Positions 1 through 8,779 of a DNA stretch of 48,450 nt are shown here, in pieces. Position 1 is the stretch's first letter. Each line of letters starts with the position of its first letter. Source of the DNA: Streptomyces niphimycinicus (GTDB lineage: Bacteria; Actinomycetota; Actinomycetes; Streptomycetales; Streptomycetaceae); the NCBI RefSeq assembly GCF_018883605.1, contig NZ_JAHLEM010000066.1, positions 1 through 48,450 of the forward strand, written 5' to 3'. A model generated the notes under the pieces. The model was not told where the DNA came from. It ran no database searches and saw only the letters and a program-made list of their open reading frames with translations. Made by a program: the position numbers and the translations under genes.

Positions 1-1823
1 GTAATCATCATCGCCAGTGCCGTCCCCTGCCCGACGAGCCATTCCTCGCCCGGCGGCGCCGGAACGTCGTTGCCGCGGCGCAATGCCGTGTCGACGAGGG
101 TCAGGCACTGGTCGAGGCCGTAGCTGCCGATCTCGACGTCATCCGGCTCGGTGCCGAAGCTCACCATGGCGTCGCCCGGCCGGATCACGTTACGTTCCCG
201 GAAGGCGATCGGGTCCATGCCGAGCGCGCGGGCGAGTTCATCCATCGCCGACTCGACGGCGAAGATCGTCTGGCTGAGCCCGTACCCGCGGAAAGCGCCG
301 GAGGGCATGTGGTTGGTGTACACGGCGTACCCTTCGACCTTCTTGTTCGCACAGCGGTAGACGGCGATCGACTCGTTGCACGAGCGGGACACGGTGCAGG
401 CGTGGTTGCCGTACGCCCCGGTGTCGGAGACGACCCGCAACCGCACGGCCGTGAGCGTGCCGTCGCGCCGTGCGGCCACTTTGACGCGGACGCTGACCGG
501 ATGGCGGGTGACGGTCGCGGTGAACTCCTCCTCCCGCGTGAACTCCAGCTTCACGGGGCGCCCGGTGCGCAGCGCGGCCAGCGCGACGACGTCCTCGGTG
601 AGCATCTCCTGCTTGGCCCCGAAGCCGCCGCCGACACGGCCGCACACCACCCGTACCTTCTCCGTGGGCAGGTCGAGGAGGGTGCACAGGGCCTTCCTGG
701 TGAGGAACGGCACCTGGCTGCTCGTCCGTACGGTGAGGCAGCCGGACTCGTCCAGCCAGGCGATCGAGGCGTGGGTCTCCAGGTGCGCGTGTTGGACACG
801 TTGGGTGACATAGGTGCGCTCGCACACCACATCCGCCTGCGCGAAGGCCGCCTCCACATCGCCGATGTCACCGTGCACCTGATCGGCGATGTTGCGTTTC
901 GCGTGCGCGATGTACTGCTCGGCCCCCTTGTCGCCGTGGAGCAGGGGGGCGCCCGGCGCCATCGCCTCCTCGGGGTCGAACACGCTCGGCAGCAGGTCGT
1001 AGGTGACGGCCAGCCTGCGGCAGCCCTCCTCCGCGGCTGCCACCGTGTCGGCCACGACGGCCGCGACCCGCTGCCCGGCGAACCGGACGACGTCGTCGAA
1101 GAGCCGTGTGTCGGCGGGATCGCCCTTAGGGTCCTCATGCCGCCCTGTCGAGTACAGCCGTGGCGGTGAGTCCTCGTGGGTGAGAACAGTGCGCACACCG
1201 GGAACGGCACGCGCGGCGCTGGTGTCGATCGCCGTGATCCGCGCGTGCGCGTGCGGGGAGCGCAACAGCTTCACATGCAGCAGGCCATCGACGGGGACGT
1301 CCAGGGTGTAACGGGCCGTTCCCGTCACCACCTGCCGGCCGGCGGGCGCCGCCAGGTTCCGTCCGAACGGCTCCCCTTTCGGATCCTGCTCCACTTGTAC
1401 GATCCCGTGGACGGCGTCCTCGATCGAGCGGTAGCCAGTGCACCGGCAGAAGTTTCCCTTCAGCGCCCTGGGGAGATCCCGCATCTGGGCGGGGTCGAGA
1501 GCGGCCACCGTCGTGATCATGCCCGCTGTGCAGAAGCCGCACTGGAAGCCCTGGGCGGACAGGAAGTCGCGCTGGACCGGATGGAGATCCCCGGCGCGGG
1601 CGAGTCCTTCCACCGTGGTGACCCGATGGCCGGCCGCGCGAAACGCGGGATAGAGGCAGCTATGCACAGGCCGCCCGTCGACGTGCACGGTGCACGTGCC
1701 GCAGTCGCCCGCGTCACAGCCATTTTTCACCCCGAACCAGCCGAGATCCCGCAGGTAGCTCCGCAAACACTGCCCGGGCCGCGCTGGTTCGCTGAAGACC
1801 TCACCGTTCACCTCGATCTTCAT
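1..1823 (-). CDS. Molybdenum hydroxylase: fused [2Fe-2S] and molybdopterin-binding subunit (xanthine dehydrogenase/aldehyde oxidase family), partial
   Basis: The protein reads in one frame from the ATG at 1823 to the window edge (about 607 residues seen, C-terminus missing). Residues 1 to about 150 form a CoxS-type iron-sulfur unit: a plant-ferredoxin Cys cluster (GCDAGDCGTC, then HSC) followed by the second cluster (CGFCTAGM, CRCTGY). From about residue 175 comes the aldehyde oxidase a/b hammerhead domain and then the start of the molybdopterin-binding domain (GGGFGAKQE near residue 410). The family oxidises purines, aldehydes or N-heterocycles in the cytoplasm, passing electrons from Mo through Fe-S to FAD. 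The start overlaps the stop of the FAD subunit gene (ATGA), so the two are translationally coupled. Fusion of the small and large subunits is a known variant. The substrate cannot be told from sequence. Confidence 0.9.
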   Translation of the reverse strand, partial: MKIEVNGEVFSEPARPGQCLRSYLRDLGWFGVKNGCDAGDCGTCTVHVDGRPVHSCLYPAFRAAGHRVTTVEGLARAGDLHPVQRDFLSAQGFQCGFCTAGMITTVAALDPAQMRDLPRALKGNFCRCTGYRSIEDAVHGIVQVEQDPKGEPFGRNLAAPAGRQVVTGTARYTLDVPVDGLLHVKLLRSPHAHARITAIDTSAARAVPGVRTVLTHEDSPPRLYSTGRHEDPKGDPADTRLFDDVVRFAGQRVAAVVADTVAAAEEGCRRLAVTYDLLPSVFDPEEAMAPGAPLLHGDKGAEQYIAHAKRNIADQVHGDIGDVEAAFAQADVVCERTYVTQRVQHAHLETHASIAWLDESGCLTVRTSSQVPFLTRKALCTLLDLPTEKVRVVCGRVGGGFGAKQEMLTEDVVALAALRTGRPVKLEFTREEEFTATVTRHPVSVRVKVAARRDGTLTAVRLRVVSDTGAYGNHACTVSRSCNESIAVYRCANKKVEGYAVYTNHMPSGAFRGYGLSQTIFAVESAMDELARALGMDPIAFRERNVIRPGDAMVSFGTEPDDVEIGSYGLDQCLTLVDTALRRGNDVPAPPGEEWLVGQGTALAMMI

Positions 1824-2659
1824 CGGCCTCGCCCCTCCCCGAGCGACGACAGCTCCGACCGGATCTCCTCGGCGAACCGGAGAGTCATGTGGCGCCGCCA
1901 CGCCGGTGCTCCGTGCACGTCGCGGTGGTAGAGCTCCGGCGGGATCGCCTGGTCGAGGGCGGCGTGCAGCTCGCCCGGCCCGGGTACCCCGGGGAAAGCC
2001 AGCCGGACCGGACGCACGGTCGATGCGGTCACTGTCAGCACGAACGCACCGTCTTCGGGTGACCGCCTGCCGATGACCAGTGCGGCGGACCGGCCCTGCG
2101 GGGTCGGCGAGATCCGGCGGAAGGCCGTGTGGCAGCGCAGCGCGGACGCCGGCAAGGTGATCGAGCGCAGCAGCTCACCGGGTCCGAGTACGTTGCGCTG
2201 CGGACCAGTGACGAAGTCGGCGGCCGTGACCTGCCGGTCGCCGCCTTCACGGGTCCAGATGGTGCAGACGCCGTCGAGAGACGCCGTGAGCGAGATCATC
2301 GGGCCGGCAGGCAGTGACAGGCAGAGGTTGCCGCCCACGGTCGCCTCGTTCCAGACCTTGAACGAAGACAGCAGCGCCTGACGGCACTGGTCCAGGAGCG
2401 GGGTCGCGGTCCACTCCGCGGGTGTCGGGATTTCGACGAGCCGCGCCAGTGTGCACGTCGCGGCGATCTCCAGCCCATCGGCGTCGGTCTTGAACGGCGC
2501 CCAGCCGAAACCTCTCACGTCGATGAGGCGGCGCAATTCCGGTTGCGGCTCGGAGAACAGCCACGTGCCGCCGGCAAGCCAGGCGTCGCCCGCCTGCCAC
2601 ACCGACTGCTCGGCACGGGTAGGTGCCTCGACGACCGCCTCGATGGTGTTCAGATCCAT
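1820..2659 (-). CDS. FAD-binding subunit of molybdenum hydroxylase (CoxM/XdhB-like)
   Basis: This 279-residue protein is the FAD-binding middle subunit of the xanthine dehydrogenase/CO dehydrogenase family, which takes electrons from the iron-sulfur clusters and passes them to the final acceptor. The N-terminal half has the PCMH-type FAD fold, with AGGTWLF near residue 30 and TVGGNLCLSLPAG near residue 105 as the flavin-binding loops. The C-terminal part resembles the CO dehydrogenase flavoprotein C-terminal domain (LPASALRCHTAFRRISPTPQG). The ATG at 2659 (MDLNTIEAVVEA) is preferred over a start 39 codons upstream because family members begin about here. It is the first gene of a two-gene operon with the fused Fe-S/Mo subunit. 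Confidence 0.88.
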   Translation of the reverse strand: MDLNTIEAVVEAPTRAEQSVWQAGDAWLAGGTWLFSEPQPELRRLIDVRGFGWAPFKTDADGLEIAATCTLARLVEIPTPAEWTATPLLDQCRQALLSSFKVWNEATVGGNLCLSLPAGPMISLTASLDGVCTIWTREGGDRQVTAADFVTGPQRNVLGPGELLRSITLPASALRCHTAFRRISPTPQGRSAALVIGRRSPEDGAFVLTVTASTVRPVRLAFPGVPGPGELHAALDQAIPPELYHRDVHGAPAWRRHMTLRFAEEIRSELSSLGEGRGR

Positions 2660-3000
2660 GCGGAACCCCAGGGCGCGGGGAAAGGATGTCGGTACGGATG
2701 CCGTTGAGCTTGTCCGTCCACGCCACCTCAACGTGAGGTGCGTCTGCTCGACGGTGATGCTCCGCGCGCTGCGCATGCTGAGGGCATCACCGAACCCCCT
2801 GTCCTCGGTGCCATTCTAGTCGCGGCCCGGAGTAGAGAGCCGGAACGTGACTATCTGATCCAGAACCGGCCCACATTCACCGAATGCCGTGTTTGCCGGC
2901 CGGTGAGATGCGCGTTCCGCGTTCACGGTGGCCGGTGCAAGGAGCTGAAAAACAGGCCCACGCCCGCCTGGGCAAGATCAACCGGATGTGCCGACCAGCC
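2660..3000. other. Intergenic region upstream of the molybdenum hydroxylase operon
   Basis: No convincing gene is visible here. Reading the minus strand, a TAGAAT hexamer at 2818-2813 could be a -10 element for the operon, but no good -35 sits at the right distance. Both neighbouring genes lie on the minus strand, so the stretch must also end transcription from the phosphatase gene or let it read through. No strong hairpin was seen. Confidence 0.4.
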
Positions 3001-5142
3001 TCACGGACGCGATGGCTTCGCCGCCACCTCGAACCACACCGTTTTCCCCCGGCCGCTGGGCGAATTGCCCCAGCGGTCCGCCAGCGCATCCACGATGAGC
3101 AACCCGCGGCCGCTCTCCGCGAGATCGCCGTCCTGTAGGGGCGAGGTGTCCGGTCGCGCCGGGTGCACGTCGCTGTCCCGCACCTCGACACGCACAGAGC
3201 CCGAGTATCCGCGCACACACACATACACGTCGGTGGCGGCATGAATCAGCGCATTGGTGACCACCTCGGATACGAGTAGCTCCATCTTTTCGGCTATATG
3301 GCCCATCTCCCACTCATGCAGCCAGCCATGCACGGCGAAACGAGCACGATGAGCACCTCGCAAATCATTCTGCGTGATTTCGAGCTGACGAATGCGCGCA
3401 TACGCGGGAGGACCCTCGAATTGGAGCAGCAGCAGCGCTGCGTCATCGGTCATGCGATTGCTGCGGCGGCGGATCAGCTCGTCTGCCAGAGTTTCCAACT
3501 CGTCGGCACCGGAGGATTTAATCGCGACCTCCATGATATCCGACTGGGTTTCCTCTGGATTGATCACTCCATCGGTGTGGAGGGCCAGCAGCGTGCCCGG
3601 CTCCAAAATGGCCTCGGTCACCATGTATGAGCTATCGGGATCGACTCCCAGCGGTACACCTATGTCCAGGTCGGAATTGGAATTCCAATAGCAGCCCGCA
3701 GGATTACGGATTATGGGCGGTTGATGTCCGGCGGTTGCGAGCTGGGCGACGCCGGTATCCAAGTCGATTTGCATGCATGCGCATGTGCACATCAAATGAC
3801 TGCTCTCCCAGAGAAAGCGGTTTATCCGCCCCAGGATGGCGCCGGGGTGGTGGCCCTCGGTGGCATAGGCTCGCGCGGCCGCCCGGAGCTGGCCCATCAC
3901 CACAGCCGCCTGGATGTCGTGCCCCTGGACATCGCCGACCAGCGCGGTGACGCTGTGCTGATCAGCCGGCGTCACCAGGTCGTACCAGTCGCCGCCCAGG
4001 TCGATCCCGCCGGTCGGTACGTATCGTGACGTGCTGCGGATGCCTGCGCACTGTGGCAGCACCCGCGGCAAAAGGGTCCTCTGAAGCTGCTGTGCGAGGG
4101 CGTGTCGGGCGCCGTCCGCCGCCGTGCGTTCCAGTGCCTGTCCCAGCAGCGTGGCCAGCGCGGGCGGAGCGGTCTTCGAGATGCCCGGCTGCTCGCTGCC
4201 GATCGAGCAGGTGCCCACCACGACCCCGCTTCCCCCTAGGAGCGGCAGCACCACCCAGGCGTAATCGTCACGGTCCCCTGCCCCCACCCGGCCGCGTGTC
4301 AGTGCCGCTCCCGGTGCATAGGTCAGTTGCCGCCGGTGCGCCACCGCCCTCGCCTCGGGCGTTGAAGCACTGATGAGCAATTGCCCTTCCAGCTCCCGCA
4401 GGAACAAGCGCGAGCAACCCTCGGCAGCGGCGATGACGAGCCGGTCACCCTTTACCTGGGTCACCGCCATCGCGTCCGCGTCCACCGCGGACATCACCCG
4501 CGCACAGGCCAACGCGGCAGCTTCCCGGCCGTCCGACACGTGGTTGAGCTGCACGGCGAGCCGATGCAGGTGATAGACGAGCGGCGCGTTGCCAATGGCC
4601 GCTGCTCCTTGGCCCTCAGCCAGCCCCGACTGCGCGGCGTGTACCCGTGGCACGGCCGGAGGAGTCATGGGCACCCGCTGGGCGGCCAGATGCTCCAACT
4701 CGCGCCCCAGCCTGCCGGATATCTCCGTGAGCTGCCGCCGCTCTTCTGCCGTCGGCTCCCTGGGGCCATTGATCCAAAACGCGGTCATCACCCCTACCCC
4801 GCCGACGGGGGCCGAAAATGCGGTAAAAGGAAACGGCACGGAAACCGCCTCCTCGGGATGCTCTCCCAGGAAATCGATCGAATGTGCCGTCGCCGTATCA
4901 CCGGACCGATAAGCGGCCGCCGTCGCATATACCGGATCATCTGTCGCTATATGCTCAATAGGTCCCACTCCGAGGGGACTGACCACCACTGCCGTGGCTA
5001 TCAGCATCGATTTCGGTGGTTCCGGGCGCACAAGATACACCGTCGCCGCCGAAGCTCTCAGCGCATGTACGACTTCCTGTGCCGCGGTGGCGAGCAGCCT
5101 ATCCCGTACATCCACACCCATAGGTGTCTCCAGGGAGCCCAT
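3001..5142 (-). CDS. GAF-SpoIIE serine phosphatase with C-terminal HATPase (anti-sigma-like) domain
   Basis: This 713-residue protein has two GAF-like sensory regions (about 1-150 and 185-340), a PP2C-type SpoIIE phosphatase domain (about 365-580) and a C-terminal histidine-kinase-like ATPase domain of the RsbW type (about 600-710). Metal-binding acidic motifs of the phosphatase are visible: GGDWYD near residue 385, VGDVQGHD near residue 407 and the distal TDGVINPEE. The ATPase N-box (LLVSEVVTNALIHA) and G-box (GRGLLIVDALADRWG) are present. Such proteins dephosphorylate anti-anti-sigma factors and can also phosphorylate them, tuning stress sigma factors in actinomycetes. The ATG follows GGGAGG by five bases. 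No membrane segment or PAS domain was seen. No sigma or anti-sigma partner lies next to it. Confidence 0.87.
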   Translation of the reverse strand: MGSLETPMGVDVRDRLLATAAQEVVHALRASAATVYLVRPEPPKSMLIATAVVVSPLGVGPIEHIATDDPVYATAAAYRSGDTATAHSIDFLGEHPEEAVSVPFPFTAFSAPVGGVGVMTAFWINGPREPTAEERRQLTEISGRLGRELEHLAAQRVPMTPPAVPRVHAAQSGLAEGQGAAAIGNAPLVYHLHRLAVQLNHVSDGREAAALACARVMSAVDADAMAVTQVKGDRLVIAAAEGCSRLFLRELEGQLLISASTPEARAVAHRRQLTYAPGAALTRGRVGAGDRDDYAWVVLPLLGGSGVVVGTCSIGSEQPGISKTAPPALATLLGQALERTAADGARHALAQQLQRTLLPRVLPQCAGIRSTSRYVPTGGIDLGGDWYDLVTPADQHSVTALVGDVQGHDIQAAVVMGQLRAAARAYATEGHHPGAILGRINRFLWESSHLMCTCACMQIDLDTGVAQLATAGHQPPIIRNPAGCYWNSNSDLDIGVPLGVDPDSSYMVTEAILEPGTLLALHTDGVINPEETQSDIMEVAIKSSGADELETLADELIRRRSNRMTDDAALLLLQFEGPPAYARIRQLEITQNDLRGAHRARFAVHGWLHEWEMGHIAEKMELLVSEVVTNALIHAATDVYVCVRGYSGSVRVEVRDSDVHPARPDTSPLQDGDLAESGRGLLIVDALADRWGNSPSGRGKTVWFEVAAKPSRP

Positions 5143-5240
5143 GAGTCCTCCCAGTCAAAGCCCGCTTCACCACAAACAGTACGCCCACATCACGTCCTGG
5201 TCCTCGGCCTCGAGTTGCCCCGCTGACCTGGACAGCCTTA

Positions 5241-5260
5241 CCGGGACGGATGAGTCCCGG
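5241..5260. terminator. Short GC hairpin upstream of the phosphatase gene
   Basis: CCGGGAC (5241-5247) pairs perfectly with GTCCCGG (5254-5260) across a six-base loop. It lies between the beta-helix gene and the phosphatase gene, both on the minus strand, and may give extra termination or structure in the phosphatase leader. Confidence 0.35.
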
Positions 5261-5360
5261 AGGAAGCTGTTCAGGTAGTGAGTAGCAAGAACAACATGAG
5301 CAAGCGGTGCTCGGTGGAGTTCACGCGTGTCCGGCTCGGCGAGTGGTCGGACGCGCGCGG

Positions 5361-5393
5361 AAGGGCGGGACCCGGTGAGTGGGTCCCGCCCTT
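5361..5393 (-). terminator. Rho-independent-type terminator after the beta-helix gene
   Basis: AAGGGCGGGACCC (5361-5373) and GGGTCCCGCCCTT (5381-5393) form a perfect 13-bp stem with a seven-base loop, about 50 bases past the stop of the secreted beta-helix gene. There is no strong U-tract, which is usual for Streptomyces terminators. Confidence 0.75.
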
Positions 5394-5442
5394 CAGCGGC
5401 GTCGTGGTCAGGGGCTCGTGGCCGCGCTTCGGCTCAGCCGGC

Positions 5443-6498
5443 TCACTCGGGGTCTTTGATGTCGTCGTCGGACTGGAGCCCTTGAGTGGCGGGCGGGTCG
5501 ATGGTGGCGGTGGGGTTGGTGCAGCCGGGGACGCTGCCTTCGGGGGCGCAGTTGTCCGGGGCGTTGTCGATGACCCTGGTGTTGGTGAGCGTCACCTGAC
5601 CCGCCTGGTTGTCGATGCCGCCGCCGGCGGTGATCGCCGTGTTGCGCGTGACCAGGCTGTCGACCAGGGTGGCGGTGGCGGTACCGGCGGTGGTGGTGAG
5701 GTTCGAGAGGCCCGCGCCTCTCACCGCGATGTTGTCCCTGAGCGTGGTCGACTTCAGGTTCAGGGTGGAGGCGTTCACGTTGCGGATGCCGCCTCCCTCG
5801 ATGCCGGTGTTGCCCCTGATCGATACGGACTCCAGGGACGCGGTACCCAGTTGGTTCTCAAAACCGCCGCCATTGCTGGTGACCGCCCGGTTCTTGAGCA
5901 GGGAGCCGCGCTTCATCGTCGTTGTGCCGTCACCGGTGTTGAGGATTCCGCCGCCGAAGTCGGCCGCGGTGTTGCGCTCGACGGTGGTGCGGTCGAGGTT
6001 GAGCTGTCCGCCGTTGTTGGAGATGCCGCCACCGGTGACCGCGGAGTTGTCCTTGAAGGCGGCGTCGTTCAGGTTCAGCGTGCCCTGCTCGTTGAGGGCT
6101 CCGCCGCCGGCGTTGCTGCTGACGCCGCCGCTGACGGTGAGCGACTTCAGGGTGAGGGTGCCACCGGATACGACGTGGAAGATGCGGAAGCTTTCCGTGG
6201 CGTCCGGGTCGCGTCGGATGGTGGAGCCGTTGCCGGAGATGGTCACCTCCCCGGTGATCTCCGGGAGCCCGTCGTCGGGGTTGTCCGGTGTGGTCAGTGT
6301 GTAGGTGCAGCGGGGCGCGAGGGTGATGCGACCGCCGTTGGTGTTGGCCTGGTTGATCGCGGCCACCAGGCCGGGGATGTCGTCGCACCGCACCGGGATG
6401 TCGTCGGCGGCACTGGCCGCCCCGGTGGGCAGGACCGTGAGGGAGAGTCCCGCACCGACCGCGACGGTCAGAGCGCCGGACCGCGAAATGAACCTCAT
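5443..6498 (-). CDS. Secreted right-handed beta-helix repeat protein
   Basis: This 351-residue protein starts with a Sec signal peptide: RFISR, a hydrophobic run from about residue 9, and a likely AxA-type cleavage site near residues 28-31. The mature part is built of repeats of about 22-25 residues with the pattern GGG(I/L)xN followed by strands of the LNLxxxTxxxN type, typical of parallel beta-helix proteins (the pectate-lyase-like and CSLREA-containing group). Four cysteines (CDD, RCTY, NCAPEG, GCTN) could form disulfides outside the cell. The tail is acidic and there is no LPxTG sorting signal, so the protein is probably secreted or loosely bound to the wall. The ATG follows GAGGAAGG. Its biological role is unknown; adhesin-like or polysaccharide-binding roles are possible. 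Confidence 0.8.
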   Translation of the reverse strand: MRFISRSGALTVAVGAGLSLTVLPTGAASAADDIPVRCDDIPGLVAAINQANTNGGRITLAPRCTYTLTTPDNPDDGLPEITGEVTISGNGSTIRRDPDATESFRIFHVVSGGTLTLKSLTVSGGVSSNAGGGALNEQGTLNLNDAAFKDNSAVTGGGISNNGGQLNLDRTTVERNTAADFGGGILNTGDGTTTMKRGSLLKNRAVTSNGGGFENQLGTASLESVSIRGNTGIEGGGIRNVNASTLNLKSTTLRDNIAVRGAGLSNLTTTAGTATATLVDSLVTRNTAITAGGGIDNQAGQVTLTNTRVIDNAPDNCAPEGSVPGCTNPTATIDPPATQGLQSDDDIKDPE

Positions 6499-6705
6499 CG
6501 CTACGCCTTCCTCAGCGCTGGAGTGAAGCGGCGCATCACCGGCACCCAGCGGGCATGCTGATCAACCGGGATGGCAAGATGACGTTCTCTTTCTAACTAC
6601 AGGTGATCGCGCCCTCACCTGGTGTGCCGCCGAACGGGTCCAGTCCTTCCCCCTCCAACGCATCCCCATGCATCGGCCAGGAGGGGGCGCCTCCGCGGCT
6701 TGTTG

Positions 6706-7173
6706 TCAGGCTCGGCGTCCGCCGCTCATGGCGTCCTCTGTCGTCGCGGGCTCGTTGGTGCGGCAGGCGTCGGCGGTGTCGAGTGCCGCGCTCTTGCCCA
6801 TCTGGTCGGCGTCGCCCTTGACGACGTAGACCTCCCAGGGCTCCTTGCCGGGGCCGTGGACCCAGACCTTGTCCTGGCGGGCGTAGCAGCAGGAGGTGTC
6901 GTTCTCCTCGAAGGTGGCGAGCCCCGCGTCCTTCAGGCGGTCGGTGGCGGCGGTGACCTGGTCGGTGGACGTCACCTCGACGCCGAGGTGATCCAGTCGC
7001 GTCTCCTGCTCCGCCTCGCCCTCGATCAGGACGAGCTTCAGCGGCGGCTCGGTGATCGCGAAGTTGGCGTATCCGGGGCGGCGCTTGGCGGGCTCGACGC
7101 CGAAGAGCTTGGAGTAGAACGCCACCGAAGCGTCGAGGTCGGGCACGTTCAGGGCGAGCTGCACACGAGACAT
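6706..7173 (-). CDS. arsI: ArsI/CadI-type vicinal oxygen chelate protein (organoarsenical C-As lyase candidate)
   Basis: This protein of about 155 residues belongs to the glyoxalase/bleomycin-resistance (VOC) fold. The N-terminus reads MSRVQLALNVPDLDASVAFY, with a second half carrying HLGVEV and PWEVYVV, which supply VOC metal ligands. A vicinal Cys pair in NDTSCCYARQDK matches the As(III)-binding loop of ArsI, the dioxygenase-like enzyme that splits the carbon-arsenic bond of trivalent organoarsenicals; the CadI proteins of mycobacteria are close relatives. The ATG at 7173 is chosen over one five codons upstream because GGGAG lies at the right distance. The gene diverges from arsR-acr3-arsC and shares its control region. 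The Cys-containing tail (DACRTNE) may be an extra metal-binding site. Confidence 0.87.
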   Translation of the reverse strand: MSRVQLALNVPDLDASVAFYSKLFGVEPAKRRPGYANFAITEPPLKLVLIEGEAEQETRLDHLGVEVTSTDQVTAATDRLKDAGLATFEENDTSCCYARQDKVWVHGPGKEPWEVYVVKGDADQMGKSAALDTADACRTNEPATTEDAMSGGRRA

Positions 7174-7197
7174 GACGAGGACTCCCATCGGGTTGTA

Positions 7198-7260
7198 TCG
7201 ATGTTCTTCAATGCAACATTGCGCCTTGGATCGAAAAACGTCAACATAGAAGAATGTCGA
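7198..7260. promoter_or_regulatory. Divergent ars control region with inverted repeat
   Basis: The sequence TCGATGTTCTTCAATG (7198-7213) recurs as an imperfect inverted copy, CATAGAAGAATGTCGA (7245-7260), matching at 13 of 16 positions. The repeats lie between the divergent arsI and arsR genes and the second overlaps the arsR start codon, as expected for autoregulation by an ArsR-family repressor. Confidence 0.55.
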
Positions 7261-7655
7261 AACAAGAGCTTGCGGTACTCGGCCAGGACGACGCCGACGG
7301 CTGCTGCCCGGGGCTGCTCACCGCTCCCCTGGACGAGGCACAGTCGATCGAGCTGGCGAAGGTGTTCAAGGCGCTGGGCGATCCGATCCGGCTGCGGCTG
7401 CTGTCGATGATCGCCTCCCGGGCCGGGGGCGAGGTGTGCGTATGCGACCTCACTCCCGCCTTCGATCTGTCGCAGCCGACGATCTCCCATCATCTGAAGC
7501 TGCTGCGGCAGGCCGGGCTGATCGACTGCGAGCGCCGTGGCACCTGGGTCTACTACTGGCTGCTGCCGGAGATGACCGACCGGCTCGCCGGGATCCTCAC
7601 CCGCCCCGCCGGGCAGCTTCTGCCCGAGCCCGCTGGAACGGCGGGGGACGCCTGA
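7254..7655 (+). CDS. arsR: ArsR/SmtB-family arsenic-responsive repressor
   Basis: This 133-residue winged-helix repressor carries the metal-sensing motif EVCVCDLTPAF near residues 60-70, matching the ELCVCDL arsenite site at the start of the recognition region. The helix-turn-helix follows (LSQPTISHHLKLLRQAGLI) with the wing RRGTWVYYWL. An extra Cys pair near the N-terminus (DGCCPG) could add a third thiol ligand. When As(III) or Sb(III) binds, such repressors leave the DNA and release the operon. The ATG at 7254 lies inside one half of an inverted repeat. The stop codon overlaps the start of the transporter gene (TGATG). Confidence 0.92.
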   Translation: MSKQELAVLGQDDADGCCPGLLTAPLDEAQSIELAKVFKALGDPIRLRLLSMIASRAGGEVCVCDLTPAFDLSQPTISHHLKLLRQAGLIDCERRGTWVYYWLLPEMTDRLAGILTRPAGQLLPEPAGTAGDA

Positions 7656-8779
7656 TGGCCGCCGACGCCACGACGGCGTCCTCGGCCGCTCCGGCCGCCG
7701 CGCGCCTGTCGTTCGTGGATCGCTTCCTCGCGGTGTGGATCCTGCTGGCGATGGCGGCCGGCCTCGGCCTGGGGCGGCTCGTTCCCGGCCTGGGCGACGC
7801 CCTGGCGAAGGTGACCGTCACCGGCGTCTCGCTGCCGATCGCGCTGGGCCTGCTGGTGATGATGTATCCGGTGCTGGCCAAGGTCCGCTACGACCGCCTC
7901 GACACCGTCACCCGGGATCGGCGCCTGCTGGTCTCCTCGCTCGTGCTGAACTGGGTGCTGGGCCCGGCGGTCATGTTCGCGCTCGCCTGGCTCCTTCTGC
8001 CGGACCTGCCGGAGTACCGGACGGGCCTGATCATTGTCGGCCTGGCCCGCTGTATCGCCATGGTCATCATCTGGAACGACCTGGCCCGCGGCCACCGCGA
8101 AGCCGCCGCCGTCCTCGTCGCCCTGAACTCCGTCTTCCAGGTGATCGCCTTCTCCGCGCTCGGCTGGTTCTACCTCACCGTGCTGCCCGGCCGGCTCGGC
8201 CTGGAACAGACCGGTCTCGACATCAGCGTGTGGGAGATCGCCCGCAGCGTGCTGATCTTCCTCGGCATCCCCCTGGTGGCCGGGTTCCTCACCCGGCGCC
8301 TCGGCGAGAGGGCCAAGGGCCGGGCCTGGTACGAGACCAAGTTCATCCCGCGCATCGGCCCGTTCGCCCTGTACGGGCTGCTGTTCACGATCGTCGTCCT
8401 GTTCGCCCTCCAGGGCGACGCGATCACCTCACAGCCAATGGACGTGGCGCGGATCGCACTGCCGCTGCTGGTCTACTTCGCCGTGATGTGGGCCGGGTCC
8501 ATGGCACTGGGCAAGGCCATGGGACTGGACTATCCGCGCTCAACGACGCTGGCGTTCACCGCCGCGGGCAACAACTTCGAACTCGCCATCGCCGTCGCCA
8601 TCGCGACCTTCGGCGCCTCCTCCGGGCAGGCCCTGGCCGGAGTCGTCGGCCCGCTCATCGAGGTCCCCGTGCTGATCGGCCTCGTCCACGTGGCCCTCGC
8701 CGCCCGCCGCCACTTCCCCCAGCCCACCGCCATGACCGCCGAGCACGCGCCCGCCCAGGAAGGTTCCGCCCATGTCTGA
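7655..8779 (+). CDS. acr3: ACR3-family arsenite efflux transporter
   Basis: This 374-residue membrane protein has about ten hydrophobic segments and belongs to the ACR3 (BART superfamily) arsenite/H+ exchangers. The conserved Cys of the fourth transmembrane helix appears in LARCIAMVIIWNDLARG, and the late motif AAGNNFELAIAVAIATFG contains the conserved Glu needed for transport. It exports the As(III) made by the downstream arsenate reductase. Its ATG overlaps the arsR stop, and its last eight bases overlap arsC. This start avoids a longer upstream frame that would run through arsR. Confidence 0.93.
   Translation: MAADATTASSAAPAAARLSFVDRFLAVWILLAMAAGLGLGRLVPGLGDALAKVTVTGVSLPIALGLLVMMYPVLAKVRYDRLDTVTRDRRLLVSSLVLNWVLGPAVMFALAWLLLPDLPEYRTGLIIVGLARCIAMVIIWNDLARGHREAAAVLVALNSVFQVIAFSALGWFYLTVLPGRLGLEQTGLDISVWEIARSVLIFLGIPLVAGFLTRRLGERAKGRAWYETKFIPRIGPFALYGLLFTIVVLFALQGDAITSQPMDVARIALPLLVYFAVMWAGSMALGKAMGLDYPRSTTLAFTAAGNNFELAIAVAIATFGASSGQALAGVVGPLIEVPVLIGLVHVALAARRHFPQPTAMTAEHAPAQEGSAHV

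Noticed and set aside
309..1169. Long plus-strand open frame opposite the molybdenum hydroxylase gene
   Set aside because: It is antisense to a clear fused Fe-S/Mo subunit with intact Cys motifs; open antisense frames are common in high-GC DNA.
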